DNA from: JBHJHP01 sp042219855 | Lineage (GTDB): Bacteria; Bacteroidota; Bacteroidia; Bacteroidales; UBA5342 | Direction: 5' to 3' | Assembly: GCF_042219855.1 (NCBI RefSeq) | Contig: NZ_JBHJHP010000006.1 | Span: forward strand, 62,001-126,000 | Length of the DNA: 64,000 nucleotides | In this document: one piece after another, positions 10,482-20,900 of the stretch | Layout: each line of letters begins with the position of its first letter | How positions within the stretch are numbered: the stretch's first letter is position 1 | The notes under the pieces: model-generated | Told to the model about the DNA's origin: nothing | What the model saw: the letters and a program-made list of their open reading frames with translations, nothing else | Databases searched by the model: none | Translations under genes and position numbers: made by a program

Positions 10482-11499
10482 CTCCACTTCCCATAGGGTG
10501 ACAACGGTAACATTCATTGCTTTCCCATCTGTAATCTCTCACCTCCCTGTGTTTTCTGTCCATGGAACTTTTATTGTGTTCATGGCAATCTGTACAGGTA
10601 AAAACGGAATAGTTCTGTGGATCAGTATGACATGTGGTACATGAATTCCATACATTTTTATGTTTGCCTGAATATACCGGGAAATAGAGAATGTCATGCT
10701 CTGTATAGTCAGCCGGTGACCAGTTTTCTGAAAGTGTGTGGCACTCCTTACAGTTTTGTGAGAATCCCAGGGACAGGTGATCCGGATTTTTAGCCGTTTC
10801 GTAATCTGAATTATGACAGGTATAGCAATCTGAAGATACAGACCTGAAAGGACTTTCTGAACCGTGGCAGGTTGCACACTCCAGCCCTGAATGCCCCTGG
10901 ATCAGGGGGAAGAAACCATGTTCAAAACCGGTAGCACTCCATTCTGTGCCATGCAGGCTGTGACAAACCTCACAATCGGTTCCGTAGCCTGCCTCAGCAT
11001 GCTCAGGATTTGTTGTTGCCAGGTAGTCTTTTTGGTGGCAACTGTAACAATCCACCCCAAGAACATTGAACTGCAGGTTTGATGCCGATGGATGGCAGGC
11101 ATAACAATCCACTGAATGGTGAGCTCCTGTTAACGGAAACCGGCTCATGTTATGTATTTCTGAAATGTTCATCACAATAAATGTGCTGGTAGTATGACAC
11201 ATGTCGCAATCCTGCCCTACCGTATTCTGATGGATATCGGTATGACAATCCATGCATTCTGTTCCGGCATCTTTAAAAACAAGGGAGGTATGGCATTGCC
11301 TGCACGTATTCATTTTATGCTGACCTGTAAGTTTGAATCCGGTTGTGTCATGATCAAAGCCGGAGTTAGCCACAAGATCCCATTCTTCAGCTGTATGGCA
11401 GACAGCGCAATTCACATTAAAGTCGTCACCGTGCGGAGACTGGCTGTATGTTAAGTGAGCAATAAGCAGGATAGATACTATTAAAATCTGTTGATGCAT
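10474..11499 (-). CDS. 13-haem c-type cytochrome
   Basis: A signal peptide ends near LTYSQ, and the mature protein contains 13 CXXCH motifs in ~320 residues, so 13 covalently bound c-type haems are expected outside the cytoplasmic membrane. Conserved spacing words shared with the upstream paralogue include SPHGD at the mature N-terminus, DIHQNTVGQDC, FPVYSGKH, a CHEHN motif and a closing CYRCHP. The ATG at 11499 is 9 bases after the 34-haem gene stop. Its organisation is nearly collinear with the outer parts of that protein, as if the 34-haem gene were this one with a repeat block inserted. The predicted role is long-range electron transfer. A catalytic site cannot be excluded, because haem ligation and active sites cannot be told apart by eye. 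Confidence 0.9.
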   Translation of the reverse strand: MHQQILIVSILLIAHLTYSQSPHGDDFNVNCAVCHTAEEWDLVANSGFDHDTTGFKLTGQHKMNTCRQCHTSLVFKDAGTECMDCHTDIHQNTVGQDCDMCHTTSTFIVMNISEIHNMSRFPLTGAHHSVDCYACHPSASNLQFNVLGVDCYSCHQKDYLATTNPEHAEAGYGTDCEVCHSLHGTEWSATGFEHGFFPLIQGHSGLECATCHGSESPFRSVSSDCYTCHNSDYETAKNPDHLSLGFSQNCKECHTLSENWSPADYTEHDILYFPVYSGKHKNVWNSCTTCHTDPQNYSVFTCTDCHEHNKSSMDRKHREVRDYRWESNECYRCHPMGSGDD

Positions 11500-11508
11500 T
11501 GATATAAT

Positions 11509-14082
11509 TTAATCAGACCTTCCGTTGGGATGGCAAGAGTAACAACTTTCGCTGGCATATACATAATTCCTTACTTCCCTGTGGTGTCGGTCTGTATCAG
11601 TCTGATTATGCTCGTGGCAACTGATACAGGAGAACACTCCATAATTGGAAGCATTGGTATGACAGTCGGTACAATTATTCCATTCACCACGGTGTGCCCC
11701 GCTGTAAATCGGGAAATATTGTGCATCGTGGTTAAATGTGGATGGTGACCAGGCACTGGTCGTATGGCAATCCTCACACACTTTCGGGAAATTTGCTGCG
11801 GCATGATTCGGATCTGTTGCAGAATTGTAATCGCCGGCATGGCAGCCATAGCATTCCGATGGTGTATTGGTATAACCTTCTGAGTGACAACGGATACAAT
11901 TGTCAGCAATTGTTGCATGTGCACCCGTCAACGGATAAAAACTGTCGTGGTTAAATGTGGACGGACTCCATCCGTTTGTGTTATGACAGGTTTCGCAGGT
12001 CGTCGGAAACTGTGCATCCGTATGATTGGGATTTGTTGTTGCATTATAATCCTGCGTATGACAGGCATAACAGTTTGTTGGTGTATTGGTGTATCCTTCT
12101 GCATGACACAGCTTACAGTTATCCTTAATCCCGGCATGCGCCCCGACCAGGGGATAAAAAGTGTCGTGGTTAAATGAGGATGGTGACCAACTGTTTGAAT
12201 TATGGCACGTCTCGCAGGTTGTTGGAAAATGTGCATCAGCATGATTGGGATCGGTAGTTGCATTATAATCCTGAGCATGACAGCCGTAACAATTAGTTGG
12301 TGTATTGGTATAACCACTGGCATGACAGGCATTGCAGTTGTCTGCAATTTCAGCATGCGCCCCGACCAGGGGATAAAAAGTGTCATGGTTAAATGTTGAA
12401 GGCGACCAGCTGGTTGGACTGTGACAGGTTTCACAGGTCGTTGGGAACCGGGCTTCAATGTGATTAGGTTCTGTTGTTGCATTGTAGTCTTTCGCATGAC
12501 AGCCGTAACAGTTGTCAGGAGTATTGCTGTAACCATCGGCGTGGCACAACGTACAGTTATCTTTTATATCTGCATGTGCTCCGATCAACGGATAGAACTG
12601 ATCATGATTAAAGATGGACGGTGACCAGCCCTTATCAGTATGACAAGTTTCGCATTCTGTCGGGAACTTTGCTTCAACATGGTTCGGGTCCGTTGTTGCG
12701 TTGTAATCCTGCGCATGGCAACCATAACAGTTATTTGGTGTATTGGTGTAGCCGTTTTTATGGCAAAGCATACACTGATCGGCAATGGCTGCATGTTCTC
12801 CGCGCAACGGATAATAGTTATCGTGGATTGCAAACGTAGCCGGCGACCAGCCCGGATTGGTGGTGTGACACTGATCGCATTCATCAGGGAAGTTAAGTTC
12901 CTGGTGTGGTGGATTCTGCGAAGCCATAAAATCGGCTGTGTGACAGTCTTTGCAGACCATTGAAGTGCCGGCATAGCCATTTGTATGACAGCTGAGGCAT
13001 TCTGCATCCCTGTGTGCCCCTGTTAACGGGAAATTGGTCAGGTCGTGATTAAATGCTCCCGTTTTTGAGCCGTCGGGATGACAGGCAAAACATGCCTGAT
13101 CGTTGTAGCTGTAACCACTCACCTCGCTGTGTTCATCATCCGTATCAGCCTTGTTGTGTTCATGACAGGCTGTACAACTGAATTGGGTATAATCTCCGGG
13201 TACAGTATGGCATTCTGAACAGCTTTCCCATGTACCGTTGTGCGTGCCTGAATAAACCGGGAAATAACTGGCATCGTGAGCTTCAAACCTGGCTGGGGAC
13301 CATCCCGGATGCGTGGTGTGACATTCTTCACATTGTTGTGAAAATCCTGCATTCACATGGGATGGGTTATCCGTTCCACTGAAATCTTCAGCATGGCAGG
13401 AATAACACTCTGCTGAAGCATTGGTATAGTTATTATCCTTGTGGCATAAGGAACAGTCATTCAGATTATGTCCTTCAGTTAAAGGGAAAAAACTGTGATC
13501 AAAACTCTGTGAGGTCCAGTTGGTGGCATTCATGGAATGGCAGTCGGTACATTCTGTGGAAAAGCCTGATGTGACATGATTCGGGTTCGTTGTGGCTACA
13601 AATTGTTCCTTATGACAATCGTAACATTCCACACCCTGCGGATCAAACCGGAGTAATGAAGCCGATTTATGGCAGTCGTAGCAGTCGGCTGTAGCATGAG
13701 CACCAACCAGTGGGAAACGGCTGTTCATATGCATCTCCATTACATTATTCATAATCCATGAACCGGTGTTGTGGCAACGGTCACAGTCTTGTCCAACGGT
13801 ATTCTGATGTATATCATTGTGACAGGATATACAGGTTGATCCTGCCCTGGCAAATTCAAGCGAGGTATGGCACGAACGGCATTGCACATTTTGATGCTGT
13901 CCGGTCAAAATAAAACCGGTACTATCGTGATTAAAGGTTGAATTCTTAACCAGATCCCAGCTCTCCGGAGAGTGGCACACATCACAACTGATGTTGAAAT
14001 TATCTCCGTGCGGTGACTGTCCCTGACCCAGCAATGCAACAGGGAACAACAATAAGAGGATTATTTGTGACAGGTTGCGCAT
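11509..14082 (-). CDS. 34-haem c-type cytochrome with tandem three-haem modules
   Basis: A signal peptide (MRNLSQIILLLLFPVALLG) precedes 34 CXXCH motifs in 857 residues, about one haem per 25 residues. The N-terminal ~330 and C-terminal ~80 residues parallel the 13-haem neighbour. Between them lie five tandem copies of a 73-residue, three-haem module (CxxCH, then GYTNTP, CYGCH, DYNATTDPNH, FPTxCETCH, WSPSxFNHD, FYPLxGAHA) plus a diverged copy before them. The ATG at 14082 lies 22 bases inside the 20-haem gene, implying translational coupling. The likely location is periplasmic or outer face; no membrane segment is seen beyond the signal. The repeat architecture suggests an extendable haem wire. 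Confidence 0.92.
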   Translation of the reverse strand: MRNLSQIILLLLFPVALLGQGQSPHGDNFNISCDVCHSPESWDLVKNSTFNHDSTGFILTGQHQNVQCRSCHTSLEFARAGSTCISCHNDIHQNTVGQDCDRCHNTGSWIMNNVMEMHMNSRFPLVGAHATADCYDCHKSASLLRFDPQGVECYDCHKEQFVATTNPNHVTSGFSTECTDCHSMNATNWTSQSFDHSFFPLTEGHNLNDCSLCHKDNNYTNASAECYSCHAEDFSGTDNPSHVNAGFSQQCEECHTTHPGWSPARFEAHDASYFPVYSGTHNGTWESCSECHTVPGDYTQFSCTACHEHNKADTDDEHSEVSGYSYNDQACFACHPDGSKTGAFNHDLTNFPLTGAHRDAECLSCHTNGYAGTSMVCKDCHTADFMASQNPPHQELNFPDECDQCHTTNPGWSPATFAIHDNYYPLRGEHAAIADQCMLCHKNGYTNTPNNCYGCHAQDYNATTDPNHVEAKFPTECETCHTDKGWSPSIFNHDQFYPLIGAHADIKDNCTLCHADGYSNTPDNCYGCHAKDYNATTEPNHIEARFPTTCETCHSPTSWSPSTFNHDTFYPLVGAHAEIADNCNACHASGYTNTPTNCYGCHAQDYNATTDPNHADAHFPTTCETCHNSNSWSPSSFNHDTFYPLVGAHAGIKDNCKLCHAEGYTNTPTNCYACHTQDYNATTNPNHTDAQFPTTCETCHNTNGWSPSTFNHDSFYPLTGAHATIADNCIRCHSEGYTNTPSECYGCHAGDYNSATDPNHAAANFPKVCEDCHTTSAWSPSTFNHDAQYFPIYSGAHRGEWNNCTDCHTNASNYGVFSCISCHEHNQTDTDRHHREVRNYVYASESCYSCHPNGRSD
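11674..12774 (-). repeat. Five tandem 219-bp (73-aa) repeats encoding three-haem modules
   Basis: The first CXXCH of unit 1 lies at 12760-12774 and of unit 5 at 11884-11898, exactly 876 = 4 x 219 bases apart. Unit 5 is 225 bp (two extra codons). Each unit encodes three CXXCH motifs. The in-frame exact period implies expansion by unequal crossing-over or slippage. Confidence 0.9.
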
Positions 14083-15653
14083 TCTATCTTTTCGTTATCG
14101 TAAAGGTATTTTACATATCTTCCTTTTAATGTTCTTACTTCCTCATGGCACTGGAAACAAGCCACGCCCGCATGAGCACCCTCGAGTTTGAACCTTGAGT
14201 TGTCATGATTGAATTTTCCGGCATCCCAGTTTTCAAATCCATGACATTGTTCACAACTTTTATCCCCGTATTTTTCAAACTGACCGTGATGCTCGTCTGT
14301 ATGGCATTCAAGACAGGCCCCGTTCAAAGAAGCAAATTTCTGTTCTTTTTCGTGGTTTTCATTTTCCGGGAAATGGCAGCTGCTACAATCCGTTTGCGCG
14401 TGTACTCCGGATAAGGTAAATCCGGTCTTATCATGATCGAATGTAACTTCGGTCCATGTATTTACAGAGTGACAGTTTACACAGCCGTTCTTGTCTGTGT
14501 ATTTTGTCTCCATATAATCCTGATGAATATTATCGTGACAATCGGCACAGTTTGAACCGATTTGCCTGAAATGCCAGTCTTCCTGCTTTCTGTGGCAGGC
14601 AAAACACGGTGTTGCCAAATGAGCTCCTTCCAGTTTAAATGCAGATTTATTGTGCATTTCAATTGTAAAGCCGGATTGTTTAAAACCCTGAACCGTATGG
14701 CAATCGCTGCAGTCTGAATATTTTTTATCTGCTGTCAACTCACCTTTGTGGTAGTCTTCATGGCAGTTATTACAAAATCTGTGATTTAAGGGATCGGTAT
14801 ATTTTCCGCTGATATGACATTCTTTACAATCCACATTAACATGCATGCCTTCCAGAGGATAACCTGTTTTACTATGGTCAAAGGTATTCATGCCCTTAAT
14901 CTCTGTAAAGGATTCTTCGGTATGGCACTGTGTACAGTTTTGTCCGAATTTGTTATTGTGAACATCCTCATGGCAGCTTGTACAATTGCTGTGATCCACG
15001 TTGGCAAAATGCTGAAATGCTTCGCCATCAACAATTTCTTTTTTATGGCAGTCAATACAATCAACCTGCTGATGCTTCCCTCTTAAAACAAAATCCGTCT
15101 CGCTGTGATTAAATCCCGGCGCCGGTCTGAATTTTTCATAATTGTGACACTCAAGACAGTTGTCACTAAGTGTTTCCCGATGAAAATCCTTATGACAGGC
15201 CAGACATTCCCGGACAAGGCCCAGGTAAGTCATTGTTTTCTTTTTAATCTCCTTGTCCTGTATAAAATCTTTTTTGTGACAGGCAGCACAGTCCTGATCC
15301 GCATGAGCACCCTCAAGTTTATATCCGGTAAGATTATGGTCGAATGTTTCCTTATTGAGATCAGTAAGGTCATAGTCCCGTCCGTGATGTTCGTTATGGC
15401 ATTCAAAACACGATTTTCCCTTAACTTCGGAAGATGCGTGAAATCCTTCACCGGCATTAATTTTTACAGCAATTTCTTTGTGACAGTCAAGACATTTTGC
15501 ATTAGTGACTTTTTTGCCCAGCTCATGACATTTCGTACAGTTACTAATCCCTTCAAGGTCCTCGTGAAAAGTAGATAAATCACCGGGTGAAATTTGTCCG
15601 TAACACAGAATAATCTGTACAAGGAATAGAAATATTACGAGGATTTTTTTCAT
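14061..15653 (-). CDS. 20-haem c-type cytochrome
   Basis: The signal peptide is MKKILVIFLFLVQIILCYGQ. The mature protein has 20 CXXCH motifs over ~510 residues, the last only one codon from the stop (ECATCHK). Recurring words such as FDHNLTGYKLEGAH, FDHSKTGYPLEGMH and FNHDNSRFKLEGAH give a pattern of repeated His-containing strands between haems, as in cytochrome c3/c7-like multihaem families. It is first of the three cytochromes, 10 bases after the membrane flavoprotein gene, and overlaps the 34-haem gene by 22 bases. Its position next to the membrane module makes it a good candidate for the first periplasmic acceptor; this is inference from gene order. Confidence 0.9.
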   Translation of the reverse strand: MKKILVIFLFLVQIILCYGQISPGDLSTFHEDLEGISNCTKCHELGKKVTNAKCLDCHKEIAVKINAGEGFHASSEVKGKSCFECHNEHHGRDYDLTDLNKETFDHNLTGYKLEGAHADQDCAACHKKDFIQDKEIKKKTMTYLGLVRECLACHKDFHRETLSDNCLECHNYEKFRPAPGFNHSETDFVLRGKHQQVDCIDCHKKEIVDGEAFQHFANVDHSNCTSCHEDVHNNKFGQNCTQCHTEESFTEIKGMNTFDHSKTGYPLEGMHVNVDCKECHISGKYTDPLNHRFCNNCHEDYHKGELTADKKYSDCSDCHTVQGFKQSGFTIEMHNKSAFKLEGAHLATPCFACHRKQEDWHFRQIGSNCADCHDNIHQDYMETKYTDKNGCVNCHSVNTWTEVTFDHDKTGFTLSGVHAQTDCSSCHFPENENHEKEQKFASLNGACLECHTDEHHGQFEKYGDKSCEQCHGFENWDAGKFNHDNSRFKLEGAHAGVACFQCHEEVRTLKGRYVKYLYDNEKIECATCHK

Positions 15654-15663
15654 TCAGTACTTA

Positions 15664-17010
15664 TTAATGTTTTAACAAGGCTTCACCATGCTTGCGGGTA
15701 ATTTTGATTCCGATCTTTTCGAGAAACCTGGTTGGTAATTCACCACCGGCAAAGATGTAGACGAGATCGTTTGGAATAATTTCTTCTTCTCCGGTCTCAC
15801 TGTTTTTCAGTACAACACTTTCCGGGTGAATTTCAGTTACGTTTGTATTGAACCGCACTTCCACATCTCCTGCTTCTATGGCTTTGGTGATCCGGTTGCT
15901 GTTCCCCGGCTTAATGCGGCTGAATGCATCGCTTCGGTACGACAGAATGACTTTATTGTTGTCAGCAAGCAGCATAGCTGATTCCACCGCAGAATCACCT
16001 CCACCCACGACCATAATTTTTTTATTATGAATATCTTCCGGTTCGAGTAAGCGGTAAGCTACCTTTTCGGATACTTCTCCCGGAACGCCAAGTTTTCTCG
16101 GAGTACCTCTTCTTCCGATAGACAACAAAACACGGGATGTTTTTAATGCGTCACCCGATTTTGTTTTTACGATAAATGAGCCTCCCTCATGAATAATTTC
16201 TTCAACCTTTGTTTCCTGCCGAATCTCAACACCATTTTTTGATAGGGCATTATTCCAAAGTTTCAGCAGCTCATCCTTTGAGGTTTCATATAGTTTTACT
16301 TTTCCCCATCCCGGAAGGTTCATCTGGTTGGTCATCACAATTTTTGAACGTGGGAAAGTGTAAACTGTACCGCCCAGCGTATCCTGTTCCAGCGTTATAA
16401 ATTTAAGGTTGTGCTGTTTTGCCGTAAGTGACGCAGAAATGCCTGCAGGACCGGCTCCGATAATAACCAGGTCAAGTTGGTCCTCTCGGGTTTCAGGCAT
16501 ATCTTTTATGATATTCTCCACAGCCTGACGCCCCTGTTCCACTGCGTTCTTAATCAGGCCCATTCCGCCAAGCTCTCCAGCGATATATATCCCTTTAATA
16601 TTGGTTTCGAATTTTTCGCTTACATGAGGTAGGTCCACTCCTCGTTTTTCCGTTCCGATACACAAGGTGATGGCTTCCACCGGGCAGGCATGAAAACATG
16701 CTCCATGACCGATACAGCGTGATGCGTTGATCACCGTTCCTCTTCCACTGCTGATCCCCAGAACATCCTTTTCAGGACAGGCTCTGACACAGGCTCCGCT
16801 GCGGATACAACTGTTTATATTGATGACCGGATGCAATGAAACAGGTTCAAATAGTCCATGTTCTTTGGCGTAGGAAATCTTTTTTTCCGTTTTTTTTGTT
16901 TCCCGGCGTAATTTGATGAAGTAAATCCCCAGGATGATCAATACAATAAGTGCAACCGAACCGTAAATGATCACTTTCTCCAATAATATGCCTTCCATTA
17001 AAATACCCAT
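15664..17010 (-). CDS. Membrane-anchored 2x[4Fe-4S] NAD(P)/FAD-dependent oxidoreductase
   Basis: One N-terminal membrane helix (residues ~12-32) is followed by a basic stretch, then a ferredoxin-like domain with two clusters (CIRSGACVRACPE and CIGHGACFHACP), then a pyridine-nucleotide-disulfide-type flavoprotein. The FAD-binding GAGPAG lies near residue 185 and a second Rossmann motif GGGDSA near 345, with AGGELPTRFLEKIG at the end. I see no CXXC redox pair, so it is unlikely to be a true thioredoxin reductase. The helix suggests anchoring, with the domains presumably cytoplasmic. ATG 17010 overlaps the upstream gene by 13 bases; ATG 16998 (TAATG overlap) is an alternative start. It probably passes electrons between NAD(P)H or ferredoxin and the neighbouring b-type protein. 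Confidence 0.85.
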   Translation of the reverse strand: MGILMEGILLEKVIIYGSVALIVLIILGIYFIKLRRETKKTEKKISYAKEHGLFEPVSLHPVININSCIRSGACVRACPEKDVLGISSGRGTVINASRCIGHGACFHACPVEAITLCIGTEKRGVDLPHVSEKFETNIKGIYIAGELGGMGLIKNAVEQGRQAVENIIKDMPETREDQLDLVIIGAGPAGISASLTAKQHNLKFITLEQDTLGGTVYTFPRSKIVMTNQMNLPGWGKVKLYETSKDELLKLWNNALSKNGVEIRQETKVEEIIHEGGSFIVKTKSGDALKTSRVLLSIGRRGTPRKLGVPGEVSEKVAYRLLEPEDIHNKKIMVVGGGDSAVESAMLLADNNKVILSYRSDAFSRIKPGNSNRITKAIEAGDVEVRFNTNVTEIHPESVVLKNSETGEEEIIPNDLVYIFAGGELPTRFLEKIGIKITRKHGEALLKH

Positions 17011-17801
17011 CTGTATCCGAATATTATGGTTATAACTACATGAATGACCATGATAATCAGCATGATCAGAGCGAAAGGAAGATGTGCCACATGCCAGTAA
17101 CGGAAAAGATTCTGCATCCGTTCCAACCGTTTGATTCTTCTTCCCAGGCTTTTTTCAGATTTGAAATAGGACAATGCTTTTCGGATCTCCTTAGCCGTAA
17201 GCTGTTTCGTCTTAAGTTCTGCTTTAAGCCGGGAAATGGCTTCCCTGTTTTGTCTGGCCGGCAGATCAAAAAAAGCATCTTCAATACCATACTCCTGTGT
17301 CAGTTTCAGTTTAAATTCATCTTTCAGATTATTCACCTCACCTAAACTCAGTGCCCGTCCTTCAATGGTTCTTGGAATCTGAAGATAAATGTATCGCCCC
17401 AGAACACCACTTAAAACCACTGCCACCATACTCCAGAAACTTACAGAAACAATGCCTCCAAACTTAAAGGATGTATGATAAAGTACCAGAATAGGGCCAA
17501 GGGAACATAAAAAAATATGAAATTCAAGCCAGTACTTCAGGACCCCAATCCGGGAAAATACGCGTAAACGTTTTCTGGCCATGTAAGTAAAAATACCGGT
17601 CAAAATAAGAAGGGTACCGATGATTCCGTATCCATGACCGAGCAATCCGCTTGGTTTCAGTTTGTCATAGTCGGCATGGTGAAAGCGGTCAGCAATACCT
17701 ACATTGTAGAAGGCCCAGCCCCGTAGGGCAAGAATGACGGCTACACCTATTGTGATAGCGACAAATGACCAGATGTATAGTTTGTGCAGTTTCGGTGACA
17801 T
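16998..17801 (-). CDS. Polytopic b-type cytochrome-like membrane protein
   Basis: About five or six hydrophobic helices are visible: near residues 8-30, 55-72, 88-108, 115-140 and 240-262. A charged cytoplasmic-type loop of ~90 residues rich in Lys/Arg/Glu separates the last pair. Histidines inside or at the ends of helices (HGYGIIG, EFHIFLC, LYHTSF, YWHVAHLPFA, MVIHVV) could ligate b haems. I do not recognise a named family. It heads the run leading to the FeS-flavoprotein and three multihaem cytochromes, so a role moving electrons across the membrane or to and from quinone is the natural inference. The gene starts at ATG 17801, 139 bp after ccsBA; a separate promoter in that gap is possible. 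Confidence 0.7.
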   Translation of the reverse strand: MSPKLHKLYIWSFVAITIGVAVILALRGWAFYNVGIADRFHHADYDKLKPSGLLGHGYGIIGTLLILTGIFTYMARKRLRVFSRIGVLKYWLEFHIFLCSLGPILVLYHTSFKFGGIVSVSFWSMVAVVLSGVLGRYIYLQIPRTIEGRALSLGEVNNLKDEFKLKLTQEYGIEDAFFDLPARQNREAISRLKAELKTKQLTAKEIRKALSYFKSEKSLGRRIKRLERMQNLFRYWHVAHLPFALIMLIIMVIHVVITIIFGYRWVF

Positions 17802-17940
17802 GGTTTGTGATAACTGTAATTTCTATATCAAATATAACGATTGATACTTAATAATATGTTAACAATAAGTAATTTATAGACAGTCTTAATAGGTATAACC
17901 TATAGAACTACTAGGATAAAATTCTTATTTTTTTTCGGTC

Positions 17941-20900
17941 TCAGGTTGTTTTCTGCCTGATTTTTGTCATGTTTTCTTTATAGTATGCAGCTGTCACTAT
18001 GGCGATTACAAGTATCGCCGAAATGTAAACGGCATTTGGTATTGGAGGTGCATCTCCCTGGGCATATGAATGCAGTCCGGAGAGGTAATAATTTACACCG
18101 AAAAATGTCATGAGTACAGATGCAAAACTGATTAAGGTAAGTCCGTTGAACAGAGCCGCACTTTTAAACGACGGAATTTTTTTAAGGTGCAACACAACAG
18201 AATATACCAGTATGGTAACCAGTGCCCAGGTTTCTTTTGGATCCCAGCCCCAGTAACGGCCCCAGGATTCATTTGCCCAGATACCTCCCAGGAATGCGCC
18301 TGCTGTTAACAGGATCAGTCCGATGATCATAGATATTTCAATGATTATGGAAATCTCGCGGATATTAAGATCGAGGTTTTTGCGGTTGGCGTTCGATTTA
18401 AACACAATGAGCAGCAAATTCAAAAGCCCAAGCAGTGCAGCAATAGCCAGGAAGGCATAACTTAAGGTTATAACTGCAACATGAATAATCAGCCAGTATG
18501 ATTTCAGTACCGGTACCAGCGGTGTTATTTCCGGGTTCATCCAGCTGAATCCTGCCACCATCAGCATAATACCTGACAGGAAATTTGTGACCGGTAACAC
18601 AATGCCGGACAGCCTCGAAAAAATTAATCCGATCGCAGCTGTTCCCCATCCGACAAATATCAGGGTTTCGTAAGCATTACTCCAGGGTGCATGATTTGAA
18701 ATGTACCATCTCAGCCCAAGTCCTGAAGTATGAAAAAGGAACAGTAATACCGACAGGATCAGCAAAACGGTATTCACACGTTTTAAGGAAAACTGTGGTT
18801 TAAAAACAGTAATCAGGTTTATGATCAGGAAGATTAAACCAACGGTTTCATATATCCTGGATAAAATACTGAAGAGATTGACTTTGCTGTAAACGACTTC
18901 AGCTTTTATTTTGAATGCAGACGGAAGCACAGAACCCCCGTTCATGAGTTGGTATGCTTTAATGCTCAGGAGCAGAGAACTGGCATTGCTCCAGTCACCG
19001 GAAGTATTTGCTTTAGCGGCTTCCTGCAAATATGCGTTATAAAGTTGAACAGGAGATGTTTCCCCGCTCTTTATCCGGTTTTTTGGAAAGGTATGTGCTG
19101 TTGACCAGTTATGGTTTGCATCGTCCGGAATCGGAAACAGTTTAAAAAATGAATGATTATAAATCTGGTAACAGATGTTGATGCGTTCATCAAGATTGAT
19201 GACTTCCTTATCGTATTTATTCCGTTTAATCTGATCTTTCTGATAAGTGGTATTCACAAGTTTCTGAAGCTTGTATCCCGATGCATCAAACATATTGTGG
19301 TAACTGATATAACCGGAAGGAGCACCAAGCTGTTTTGCCAGGCTGCCATTGGATATTTTTATAAATGGTTCATTCTGCCATCGTGCCGGATCGGTCATCA
19401 TACCCAGGATAACTTCATCTGCTGACATGCCGTCATAGGTTTCGCCCCGGTGAATCTTTCGCATCAGTTCTGAGGACAAAGCCGCCATAGGCTCTATTCT
19501 TCCTTTGTGAACCAAAAGGGTCCCCAGTTCCTTAAGATGTTCTTTTTTTGTAGAGGCCAGATCTGATGGGTTATTGGCAAAAATATTGCCCTGGCTCAAC
19601 ATAAAAAACAGTAGAATTACAGGCAGTGCAGCCCGCTTCATCTTCTGTATTTCACTGCTCTGGCGGAAGAGAGAATAGAGTTTGCTGTTCCTGTTAAGCA
19701 AGGTTATTACCATACCCAAACCTAAAAGAAAATAGCCGAGGTAGGATATAAAAGTTCCCCAGTAATCGTGACTGACAGAAAGGATTGTTCCTCTTTCATC
19801 CGGGTCATAGGAGGACTGGAAAAAACGATATCCGTTATATTTCAGAATGTGGTTCATATAAATACGAAACGGGAAAGATGTATTGTTTTGCGGATCGTTC
19901 AGTACTACATCACTCGCAAAAGATGACGGACTATGTGATCCGGGATAGCGCTCCAGGTCAAAATCCTTTAGCTCAATAGAAAATGGGAGCTGCCTGGTTA
20001 CGGTGCCAAAGTAAATTTTAAGATCCATGTCATCTAGGTGCGTTTCGGCAGGTATGGCATTTCCGTTTTGATTAAACAGACTGATTTTGTCAGAAGCATT
20101 ATCCGTGGAAACAGATACCACAAGACCCTGGGAACCGGTCTCTGTTTTCGTGTTGCTCTGAACGATTTTTTCCGCATGCGGCATAAAGGATTTGATCACA
20201 AAAACATGACCGGCAACCCTGTATATGGTTTTTTCCTGTACATCGTGACGTTCGCCTGCAGCCAGAATGGTTGTATCTCCCTTAGCCATCATGCTGGTAA
20301 GCATGACATTTGACCGGGAAATAAACTGTGGTTTATTCTGATCAAATAAAAATGTGATCATGCCGGGGCGACTGGCATCAAATGAGTAGCTTAACATATC
20401 CACCGTTGTTGTTTCACCCTGAAGCAGATCAAATTCGTGGCCTGCTTTGCGCATATCCATGATAAACAGCGAAACACCGGGAAGTCCCGAATCTGAGGGC
20501 TTCAGGACCTGTTCTGCATTTGGAAGAAGCAGGATTGTTTCAAGTTTTACGGATTTATCACCGATGTTAAGCGATTCGGTATAATGGTTTGATCCCTTTG
20601 GTGTTAAGCGGATCTTTTTGGATACCTTTTCATTCAATCCTTTATAATTAGCTTCCATGGTAAGATAGGTATGGCTCAGTGTAATTAAATCCGATGATTC
20701 TCCCTCCCTGATGTGCATGGTGCCTTCATAGCTGATATGTCTCGTAATCGCTCCACCTCCAAGGATTAGAAGAAAAGCGAGATGAAAAAGCAGGATGGAA
20801 AACTTTTTGGGTTTGTAAAGTTTGTTCTTAATTACGTTTCCCGTCAGATTAATCGCAATAAGCCACATCAGAACTTCAAACCATGGCGCCACATAAACCA

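Noticed and set aside
11928..12536. Long alternative-frame open frame in the 34-haem gene
   Set aside because: It results from the tandem repeat and lacks any coherent protein pattern.
11674..12774. Possible CRISPR array because of regular repetition
   Set aside because: The 219-bp units are coding, similar along their full length and in frame, with no repeat-spacer pattern.
15664..17010. Thioredoxin reductase call for the flavoprotein
   Set aside because: The CXXC redox pair is absent and it carries two ferredoxin clusters and a membrane helix.
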